Assembly: GCA_016124945.1 (NCBI GenBank)
Contig: WGMT01000019.1
Coordinates: 28,890 to 92,889, forward strand
DNA length: 64,000 nucleotides
Reading direction: 5' to 3'
From: a bacterium
GTDB lineage: Bacteria > Chloroflexota > Anaerolineae > Caldilineales > Caldilineaceae
Part shown: in pieces, positions 55,975 through 64,000 of the stretch
Layout: each line of letters begins with the position of its first letter
How positions within the stretch are numbered: the first letter of the stretch is position 1
Position numbers and translations under genes: made by a program
Notes under the pieces: generated by a model
Databases searched by the model: none
What the model saw: the letters and a program-made list of their open reading frames with translations, nothing else
Told to the model about the DNA's origin: nothing

Positions 55975-58900
55975 TCAAAGTGAACCAGTAAACTCTTCTA
56001 CTAAGGCCAATAGGGCATCTACGTCGGTCGCGTTTGTCGACCAGAGGCGTTGACGTTCGTCCTTTTCAATCTGGATGCCTTGTGCCATCAGATAATCTTG
56101 TGCCAGTGGACGCAACGAGAAATGCATCACAGGTGATAGTGCGCCAATCTTGGCGATACGAATGAGGAGATCTTGGGGGAGTGTACTCGCATATGCCTGG
56201 GCAAGATAATACAGTGAACTAAAGATCATCACAAGATCATGCATTTTACGCCCACTGGCCAACGAAGCACGGAGTAGCGAATCAGCCATCTCCGTGTCAC
56301 CGTTGATCCAATGAAACACTGATACTTGGAGCAGACCAAATGCTGTGCTCTTTGCGCTTTGGGCCTGACGGATGCAGGCAAGCCCTTCAGCGGCAGATGC
56401 CTGCGCTGCGGACCGATCACCGATGGCAAATTGCCAAAGTGCCAACTCAGCATGGACCATAGGCAGCAGTATCGACAACGCCATGGGGGGGTAGGCAGGC
56501 AGAAGCGAGAGACGTAGGCTGATGGCAGCCTCTAAATCGCCCTGCATAGTAAGGAGATAGCTGCGGTAATGCCCCGTCCACTGATTCATCCAGGATGACG
56601 CCAAAGCACCTTTGTTATCCGATTCTACTCGATCAATAAACCAGGTCAGTTGCTGCCAATCGCCAAGAATGGCGAAATTCCATAACTGGACAGTCACAAT
56701 CGATGGATCGACAAAGCGTGAAATACGGCCGATAAGTGAAGACTGGGTTGTTCTCATCTGCGACCAGGCGCCAAGCCGCAGATAGTATGCACACAGCGAG
56801 ATATCCAGCGCGGTTTGTAGTTGTTCCAGTTGATAGGACTCAACTAGATTGCCGGCCAGGGCCATCACAGATTCAACCCGATCCCATTCACCGACGCCGG
56901 TGCCAAGCATGATATCCGCATAGGTCAAGGCACAAGCGGCGATATCCCATGGTTCGCCAGCCGCTTCCAACCAGAGTAAAGCGCGTTCAAACCAAGTGAC
57001 ACTGGCCGTACCAGGCAGAATGTGGTAGCGAACGCCTAAAAAGAAAGCGGCTCGGCCGGCAGTACGGTGTTGAATTAGGTTACGCTGCTCGAAGAGAGGA
57101 AGCCGTTCCACAACCGAGGTTAACAATCGGGTGATTTCTTCCTGTTGCTGCGTATGTACCAGATAGCGACAGAAACTAAGCAGCGCGCCATCCAATAGAT
57201 CCCAGGCGCCAGAGGATGTCGCCCATTGCCATGCCAGCACCACATCGGCCTGGCAGCGGACGGCTAGCGGCGGTGGCGGTGGTGGCCCCGATGCGAATAT
57301 CTCGCGCAACCGCCCACCCAGGTTGAACCATGTAAGAAAATAATGGGCATGGGCGGCATGGGCAGGATCGGTAGAGGCCAGTTTTCGGGCTGCATACTGA
57401 CGAACCAGCGGATGCAAAGAAAACCAGGCTGGCTCTTCCACACGCAACAGCGAAGCATTGATCAGACCGGTGTAGACGTTCCGAGAGGCAGACACAACCG
57501 CCATCATCGACTCACGATGAAATGCGCCAGCAAAGACGCTTAGCCCGGCAAGTACATGGCGTTCCTCATCGTCGAGGGTTTTCCACATACTATCAAGCAC
57601 AGCCCACACACTGTAATGATCACCTGGGAGATCGCCCATATCGCCCGCCAGCATAGACTGTTCCACACCGATTTGCGCTGCGAGTTCAGACAGGCTGTAA
57701 AAAGGAACTTGCATCGCCGACAGTTCAATCGCCAGGGGTAGCCCATCCACCTCACGGCAGATTTTCTCGATCCAGAGACGCCTTTCACCACTGAGCCGAT
57801 AGCCCGGCTCATGGCGTTAAAGACACTGCATGAAATAGCGTACAGCGTCGCTATCATAGACAGTATCCTCACTATCCGCATTAGCATCGTTCGGAGTTGC
57901 TTCGTTCAAACGTGTATTGGTGTGATTGCCGTTTGTCTCTTGGCGCAAGCCGCCAAGCATTAAGAGAGATTCGCCGGATAAGCCAAGCCGCAAACGGCTT
58001 GTGACAAGGATGATTAAGTGTGGTGCTGCCTTAAGCAGATCTTGAACGCGATCGGCTGCTGGGAGTACCGTTTCGAAGTTATCGAGAACCAGGCAGCATT
58101 TTTGCCCAGCCAATCGTTCAACAAGTTGATCAAAAATTGACCTACCGGCTTGCGGCGTCAAGTTGATGGCTGCGGCAGTGGCAAGCAACAGCGCATCTGC
58201 CGCCTCTGCCGTCGGCACGGTGTCGCTACGTAGATCAGCATAATAAATCGCGGGCCCAAAACGAGCATGCAGACGCTCATACTGACTGCGCACAAAGAAG
58301 GTTTTACCTGTCCCACCAATGCCCAGTACCGTCACCAGTCGGTTGCCGCCATCCAATTTGCTGAACAGCTTACTGGTTTCATCTTGGCGGCCCACAATGG
58401 GGTGTTCGATGAAAGGGAATTGATGCGCGCTTTTCATCTCTCCCACCCCTGAAAGTAGTTCTTCGGCGCGAGTCAACCCTGTTGTGGCACTCATCAGCGC
58501 AGAATCCAAGATCGGCCGTTTCAACTCTGCCACCAATGCGTTCAATTCTGGGCCGACATCAATCTGCATTTCATCTTGCAGGCGTCGTCTGTACTGGTGA
58601 AAGTGAGTCAATGCATCAGAGACACGATGGACGGCACGGAGTGCATTGATATAAAGTCGCTGGCTCTCATCTTCATAGGGAGCCAGCGCAATCAACTCCC
58701 TGGCATAATCTAGGACACGCGCCGCCTCTCCTGCCGAAATGGCCTTCGCCACCAACAAAGAGAACGCTTGAATCGCACGGTACTCCATCTCGGCGCGCAT
58801 GGCGCTGGCCCATTCGTCTAAGTATGGGTAATCGTCCAAATGTACGCTTTGCAGGAAAGAACCTCTGCAGATCTGAGCCGCCTCCATCAGTTCAGGCAAC

Positions 58901-59235
58901 CCTGCCTCTTCTAAGTTCGATGTCAAAGCGCGTAGACGCGCCACATCATAGTCAATTTCTGAGCGCTTCAGCAACGTCAGATTGATTCGTCCTGCCTCTA
59001 AAAATTGACCTAGCCCTTCACGGCGCAGACGCAACAGCAAAGATCTGAGATTGATCTGTGCGGTGTTGATATCGGCCAATGGCCACAGCAATTGCGCTAC
59101 ATCGAGTCGCGGCAGTGGATTGCGCTGCTCCCATAAGTAGATGAACAAAAGCCCGCGCTTGGCATCTGCGCCGCTCATCAACGACACACCATCGAGCAAA
59201 ATATCGAAGTTCCCAAGGGTCTTGATGGTTAGCAT
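55975..59235 (-). pseudogene. SARP/BTAD-NB-ARC STAND regulator, paralogue 3, interrupted by TAA
   Basis: The full frame from the ATG at 59235 would give about 1086 residues with the same domains: MLTIKTLGNFDILLDG, LRSLLLRLRREGLGQ, BTAD, P-loop GIGGTGKTFFVRSQYERL, CCLVLDNFETVLPAAD, and a helical tail ending LRPLAQDYLMAQGI. A TAA at 57817-57819 interrupts it in frame after residue 472, inside the stretch YFMQCL*RHEPGY; the reading frame continues on the far side without shift. The aligned residue is Gln in paralogue 2 (MQRED), so a single C-to-T change of CAA explains it. The two halves otherwise show no decay. Either a recent nonsense mutation, a sequencing error, or translational read-through; the second half alone has a start at 57750 and could be made separately. 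Confidence 0.85.
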
Positions 59236-59250
59236 AGGTGTCAGGTATCT

Positions 59251-59297
59251 ACACGTGTCCGTAACACGTGTCCGTAACACGTGTCCGTAACACGTGT
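59251..59297. promoter_or_regulatory. Four ACACGTGT palindromes at 13-bp spacing
   Basis: The 13-mer ACACGTGTCCGTA is repeated in tandem (copies of ACACGTGT at 59251, 59264, 59277 and 59290), starting 16 bases upstream of the paralogue 3 start codon. The regular palindromes suggest binding sites for a dimeric regulator, perhaps the SARP-type protein itself. It could also be a word-repeat block like those elsewhere in the window. Confidence 0.5.
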
Positions 59298-60557
59298 CGA
59301 GTCAAATGCTCGACAAATTAAACTCGTATCAATATACAATACTTTAGCGTCAAGGTTCATGGTACGAAACACCCAAAAACCACATAAACCCCGTGCGCAT
59401 AAAATAAGAAAAACCAACGGTAAACTTAAGAAAAAACCCAAAAAGATCTAAGTCAATCAATTATTCATCCAAAAATTCAAGCTACGCATATACAAACCAT
59501 CCCAATATTAACTTAAAAGTAGCTAATGTAGCAACTTAATAAATTCATGTCAGATTCAAAACGAGTCGCAAGGAAACCGATAGAGCACACCCTTACAGGC
59601 GCTAATTCTTTGCATCTTCATTTGCGTCACAAAGTCAAAAAGAACGTCTGATAACGGACTAATAGTGATGCAGATACAGTGCACTTCTATCGTGACACAC
59701 AATTCCAAAACAGGATTCACGAGTAACGCGAACACTCGATTTTGTAACGCCAAGAACGCCCTCCAGTCACTTAAAGACACATCTCACCCATTGGAAACAA
59801 CCTCCCGACAGCAAACTGACAGAAACCGTCAACGCTAATTGCGAAGCGTGCAACGATAGCACCCAATACTTACCACGTTAGAAGCGTAGAATGCCTACAG
59901 TGAAGACACTACTTCTTTACTAGCTTCTCTTTGCGATCAGAGTTGGGCAAATTGCACATGGCACATAAGGTTACGCAGGTTATGATCTACTGAGATAAAC
60001 AGGGGGGGGAGGGTTGTTCATTGTTCGCACAACGCAATTCTAGTGCAAATCAATTGTTACAAAATCGTTTAGCCGTAGCGGCGTAATCGGCACGGCTCTT
60101 CGTAAATGGAGGCGCTACAGACTAGGCGAAGTTCAACTAATTTTCCTACTTCAAACTAATTAGAACTTGTTTGAAAAGAGCCGTTCGCTGGTTTCGATAC
60201 GCGATCATGGCAGGTAGACTAGCGCCGGTTGAGCAGCGTAGCGTGTCGAAACCAAGCGGGTTGGTCGCATCATTGCCGCTACTCAACCGACGCTCACTCT
60301 CAAATCCCACTTTCCAAACAAGTTCTTAGAGAAACATAAGTTATGGGCAACAAACACCTGAATCCATTTACCCTGCGTATCTACGCATCGAATATAAGTC
60401 CCCAAAAAGGACATGGTAAGCCATTACTTTTGCTGAACACCTGCACCGTGGTTTCCTGGTGGATTACCACAAGCTGATCAAGTGCTCTAATGAAGACGGT
60501 GAAATGTCAAAGCACCTGATACATACATCATTGACGAATTTAGTAGGAGGAAATGAA
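59298..60557. other. Low-GC non-coding gap (about 1.26 kb)
   Basis: No gene of quality was found on either strand. The composition is clearly lower in GC than the rest of the window. It contains a G8 run near 60001-60013, a 170-base element with terminal inverted repeats (60160-60329) and, at its right end, the ribosome-binding site of the next gene. It may be a decayed coding stretch, a structured RNA or a regulatory region; nothing visible decides. Confidence 0.5.
60160..60329. mobile_element. MITE-like element with TTAGAACTTGTTTG terminal inverted repeats
   Basis: The left end (60160-60178, TTAGAACTTGTTTGAAAAG) is mirrored by the right end (60310-60329), reading CTAAGAACTTGTTTGGAAAG on the opposite strand. 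Inside, GGTTTCGATACGC faces GCGTGTCGAAACC, giving a second hairpin. There is no open frame. Size and layout fit a miniature inverted-repeat element or a REP-type unit; no matching transposase was seen in the window. Confidence 0.6.
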
Positions 60558-63500
60558 GTGAGTAACGGATATCTTGCAATAGATAGATTGAAAAGTGCGC
60601 TTATGAATCGAAGATTAAGAGGTCGTCTTTCGGGGTTTCTCGTATGGGTGATCACACTCTCGATGTTAACTTCGTATTGGGCATACTTGCCGTCTACGGT
60701 AACAGCTGCCCCACACGCAGCCGATAGCGACTTGACCCCCGGCACCATGACACCCTGGGTGCCGCCTACGTTTCAGGTTAGCGTATCCACAAGCCGCAGC
60801 CCTAGCTTCTTGTGTACAGCGCTTACCTGCCCAATGATCTACAACTCAGGCAATGTGGTGGACAGCAACACCAGCAACTATGCCACGATTTCCTTCCCGT
60901 TGATCAGTCTCTTCTCCTCGGCACAGATCCGTGTGACAGAGTCAGATGACACCTACCTTGCCGGCACCTATGCTGGTTTCAAACTGGCAAAGAACAGCGG
61001 GCTCCTGGACATTGGTTTTTTCAACAATGTGTCGATCAGAACCTATCTGAATGGAACACTGCAGGAGTCAGTGAGTGGCGGTTCCTTGATTGACGTCAAC
61101 TTGTTGGGCTTGTTGGACAGCGGCAACCCGTTTGAAGCCGGTTTTGTCACCACCAAGCCTTTCAATGCAGTAGAATACTACGTCGCGCAGCCCATCAACG
61201 TTAGCTTGGGCTCGAGCGTGCGCATTTTTCATGCTTTACTCCAGAAGTCTGTAGCTGCGCCGCCACCGACACCGACATGCAACCTCTCTGGCATTGCCAT
61301 GTACGCCTGGCACCATGACGCCGATGATATCGACTGGGACTTCGATGGACAGAACCCAGACGACGAAGACTGGATCGCCTTTATCAACCTGGGTGGCAGC
61401 GCCAACGATATCAGCGGCTGGCGCCTTTACACCGATAGAATCGGCCACTTTCACACCTTCCCGGCCGGCACCGTATTGGATCCAGGCGAAAGAATCTACG
61501 TCATGAGCAACTACACCGGCACACCGCCGGAGGGTTGGCAAAATGCCTCTCAAACCAATAGTGAGGGGTGGAGCGATGGCGATAATGCGGCAACCTGGTT
61601 GGTGAACCCAACGTCTGGGCAGTTTGCCCTTTACTACACCGACGATAGAAGGCCGCACACACCGTCTGGCTTTCCGGGAAGCACCGAAGTGTGTAGCTAC
61701 AGTATGAAAGGCGCAGGCCTGGGTCAAGATGACCTAAACGAGTGTCAGGTCTTGCTGCTCAACACGGCCACAGGGACCTATTCAATCGTACACGTATGCC
61801 CAGGATCCGACATTGACGGCGACGGCGTCAGAGACGTAGTCGATCTCTGCCCAAATGTCAGCGCTGCAACCAAAAATGGCTGCCCCACAGCGCCGCCCCT
61901 ACCACCGGCCCCCCCACCTCCTGCCTGTGGCCAGGTTGCCATCTTTAGTGGCACTGATGATAATGGACGTGTTCTCCGCTCATGGACATCAAACGGAAAC
62001 GGAAGCTTCCAGCTAACGCCTGTGACAACCACCGGCTTCACCCGTAGCGGCACTGGCACAAATGTTTTCGGCGTGGATATCTTTCAATTCACTGCCTACG
62101 TCGATGTCACCGGAGACGGTTTGAGCGACTTGGTCCATGTCACCGAAGACCTCGGCGATGCCATTCTTGTCTATCCCAATTTGGGGAACGGCACCTTCCA
62201 AACCACGCCGATCGTCACTGAGCACATCCAAGGCGGCACGTCCCTGGGCTTTGCCGGTGTGACACACGGGGAGCAAAGCTGGTTTGCCGATACCAATGCC
62301 GACGGCAGAATCGATTACATCTTCTCTGGGAATGACAACCGGGTCCATGTCTACTTAGGCAACGGCAACGGTACATTTGCCACCACCCGAATCACGTCGA
62401 TCTTGAACGATCCGGTGGGGTACAAAACCAGTGGTCGAGCGCTCACTGAGTACTTCATGATGGGCGATGTCACCGGCGATGGTGTTGCTGATCTCGTAGG
62501 TACTGGAGACAGTGAGGGTACCAGTCGTATCTACATCTGGAGAGGCAACGGCGACGGTACATTTGCAGCGAATATCTACTTCAATGCACTTCTGCAGCAG
62601 AGCAACGGTGGGTCCTCTTCAAATGGTGTTGGCGATGATGAATATTCGCAATTGGTCGATGCAGATGGCGACGGCGATCTCGACTATGTCCACGCCACTG
62701 GTCTGAACGGCCACAAGCAGATCCTCGTCTTCAAAAACAACGGCAACGGCACTTTCGGCCCCATCGGCGGAGATGGAAGACTTGTGGCCCAATCGACCAC
62801 CGGCTTTGTTGCACCAGGCAACAATGCCTTTTTCTTCGCCGACATCAACACCAATGAACACTCCTTCTTCCAGGATCTAAATGGAGACGGTGCCGCCGAC
62901 TACATCTGGACCGGCTCAACGCCTGCACAAAGTGGTTTCTTCGTCTGGTTGAACGACGGCACAGGCAGCTTCGCAACCTCGTTCATCCATAGCAACGTGT
63001 CGAATCTTCTCACGGGTGAAACCAACGCGCTCACAATGGGCATCGGCTGTGTCGCCGGTTTGGACACGGACGGCGACGGCGTACCCGATCCTCAAGACCT
63101 GGATAGCGACAACGACGGTATTCCCAACAGCGTCGAAGGCACCGCCGACACCGATGGCGACGGCATCCCCGACTACCTGGACTTGGACAGCGACAACGAC
63201 GGCATCAACGACGTCATCGAGGCAGGCTGTTTCAACGACGCCAATAATGACGGATTTGCAGACGGTGTGGACGCCAACGGCGACGGTCTCGTTGACGGCG
63301 CAACCTGTTCACCTGTCGACTCAGACGGCGACGGCATTCCCGACTATCTTGATCTGGACAGTGACAACGACGGTATTCCCGATGTGGTCGAAGGCGGCAA
63401 CGCCGCCGCCGACACCAATGGCGACGGCGTCATCGACAACAGCGACATCGGCGGCGGCGACAGCGACGGCGACGGCATTACCGACAGCGTCGACGGCCTC

Positions 63501-64000
63501 AACGGCTTCGGCGACGCCAACAGCCCGGCGCTCCCAGACAGCGACGGCGACGGCATCCCCAACTATCGCGACTCGGACGACGACGGCGACGGCATCCCCA
63601 CAGTCGTGGAATGCTCGACCAGCCTGCCCTGCCCAGACAGCGACCGCGACGGCACGCCCGACTATCTCGACACAGACAGCGACAACGACGGCATCAGCGA
63701 CCAGACCGAAGGCACCGCCGACACCGATGGCGACGGACTGCCCGACCGCCTCGAACCCAACAACCGCGACACCGACGGCGACGGCATTCCCGATCACCTG
63801 GACGCCGACGACGACGGCGACGGCATCCCAACCCGTGACGAAGGCGGCGCAGACGGCATCGTGAACAACGACGACGCCGACGGCGACGGCATCCCCGATC
63901 ACCTGGACGCCGACAACGGCACAGGCGGCAACTCCGGCGACTCAGACGGCGACGGCATTCCCGACAGCGTCGAATGCCCCACCGGCAATCCCTGCCCAGA
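60558..64000 (+). CDS. Large secreted multi-domain protein: lamin-tail, FG-GAP/VCBS and thrombospondin-3 repeats (3' truncated)
   Basis: At least 1147 residues in one frame from a GTG at 60558, which has AGGAGG seven bases upstream; no stop is met before the window ends. A signal peptide ([21 protein letters not shown]) precedes a beta-rich N-terminal domain (about 65-235), then a short Pro linker and a lamin-tail-like domain (about 245-400: [33 protein letters not shown]). FG-GAP/VCBS-like repeats (about 450-820: [35 protein letters not shown]) follow. The C-terminal part is a run of thrombospondin type 3 units ([21 protein letters not shown] style) whose Asp rows bind calcium. It is probably an adhesin or matrix protein that extends far beyond the window. 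Confidence 0.88.
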   Translation, partial: MSNGYLAIDRLKSALMNRRLRGRLSGFLVWVITLSMLTSYWAYLPSTVTAAPHAADSDLTPGTMTPWVPPTFQVSVSTSRSPSFLCTALTCPMIYNSGNVVDSNTSNYATISFPLISLFSSAQIRVTESDDTYLAGTYAGFKLAKNSGLLDIGFFNNVSIRTYLNGTLQESVSGGSLIDVNLLGLLDSGNPFEAGFVTTKPFNAVEYYVAQPINVSLGSSVRIFHALLQKSVAAPPPTPTCNLSGIAMYAWHHDADDIDWDFDGQNPDDEDWIAFINLGGSANDISGWRLYTDRIGHFHTFPAGTVLDPGERIYVMSNYTGTPPEGWQNASQTNSEGWSDGDNAATWLVNPTSGQFALYYTDDRRPHTPSGFPGSTEVCSYSMKGAGLGQDDLNECQVLLLNTATGTYSIVHVCPGSDIDGDGVRDVVDLCPNVSAATKNGCPTAPPLPPAPPPPACGQVAIFSGTDDNGRVLRSWTSNGNGSFQLTPVTTTGFTRSGTGTNVFGVDIFQFTAYVDVTGDGLSDLVHVTEDLGDAILVYPNLGNGTFQTTPIVTEHIQGGTSLGFAGVTHGEQSWFADTNADGRIDYIFSGNDNRVHVYLGNGNGTFATTRITSILNDPVGYKTSGRALTEYFMMGDVTGDGVADLVGTGDSEGTSRIYIWRGNGDGTFAANIYFNALLQQSNGGSSSNGVGDDEYSQLVDADGDGDLDYVHATGLNGHKQILVFKNNGNGTFGPIGGDGRLVAQSTTGFVAPGNNAFFFADINTNEHSFFQDLNGDGAADYIWTGSTPAQSGFFVWLNDGTGSFATSFIHSNVSNLLTGETNALTMGIGCVAGLDTDGDGVPDPQDLDSDNDGIPNSVEGTADTDGDGIPDYLDLDSDNDGINDVIEAGCFNDANNDGFADGVDANGDGLVDGATCSPVDSDGDGIPDYLDLDSDNDGIPDVVEGGNAAADTNGDGVIDNSDIGGGDSDGDGITDSVDGLNGFGDANSPALPDSDGDGIPNYRDSDDDGDGIPTVVECSTSLPCPDSDRDGTPDYLDTDSDNDGISDQTEGTADTDGDGLPDRLEPNNRDTDGDGIPDHLDADDDGDGIPTRDEGGADGIVNNDDADGDGIPDHLDADNGTGGNSGDSDGDGIPDSVECPTGNPCP

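Noticed and set aside
61250..61310. Suspected frameshift before the lamin-tail domain
   Set aside because: On recounting the bases the frame is continuous from the GTG at 60558 through the lamin-tail region; no shift is needed.
63321..63902. Minus-strand Val/Asp/Ala-rich frame and a plus-strand Thr-rich frame at 63016
   Set aside because: Both are out-of-frame readings of the thrombospondin-3 repeats; the Asp-rich frame continues uninterrupted from 60558.

Overview
The window looks like a chromosomal segment of a GC-rich, non-thermophile-looking bacterium, most likely a Chloroflexota member of the Anaerolineae/Caldilineae type. This is inference from style: long Pro/Thr-rich linkers in surface proteins, expanded SARP/NB-ARC regulators, intergenic heptamer repeats, a UPF0182 protein and a secreted protein ending in a YLPWVKK-like tail. 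No rRNA or tRNA gene, CRISPR array, phage or intact insertion sequence was seen.

Region 1 (1-16550, all plus strand) is a compact type VII (ESX/WXG100)-like secretion locus wired to Ser/Thr phospho-signalling. It encodes the C-terminal part of an EccC/FtsK-type ATPase, a YukD/EsaB-like ubiquitin-fold protein fused to FHA, two WXG100-headed long substrates (one a polymorphic-toxin-like protein followed by a probable immunity gene), two unknown accessory proteins, two membrane VWA-FHA proteins, a membrane Ser/Thr kinase, a membrane PP2C phosphatase and a secreted DNRLRE protein. Many genes overlap by 4-11 bases. The layout recalls the kinase/phosphatase/FHA control of type VI secretion, but on a type VII chassis.

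Region 2 (16600-49360) is mostly ordinary chromosome: an NB-ARC regulator, a glycosyltransferase, a nucleotidyltransferase-like protein lacking its catalytic aspartates, UPF0182, a CPA2 antiporter, RarD and other transporters, YchF, a four-PAS hybrid histidine kinase, Dps, PadR, ModA-ModB without ModC, a uridine-kinase-like protein, a DUF1540-like protein, glutamate dehydrogenase, a zinc-ribbon/rhomboid pair, RsmI, a corrinoid protein and a class V aminotransferase. A three-gene micro-operon of unknown proteins (33937-34696) includes a 52-residue Cys protein.

Region 3 (49376-59235) holds three tandem minus-strand paralogues (about 1080 aa each) with a SARP wHTH-BTAD head, an NB-ARC STAND ATPase and a helical-repeat tail. 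The third is cut by one in-frame TAA. Four ACACGTGT palindromes at 13-bp spacing sit just upstream of it.

Region 4 (59298-64000) is a low-GC gap of about 1.26 kb with a MITE-like element, then a large secreted protein (lamin-tail, FG-GAP/VCBS and thrombospondin-3 repeats) that runs off the window.

Across the window, about a dozen intergenic spots carry tandem short words, usually heptamers and different at each locus. At several loci the reverse complement lies nearby, so the locus can form a hairpin.
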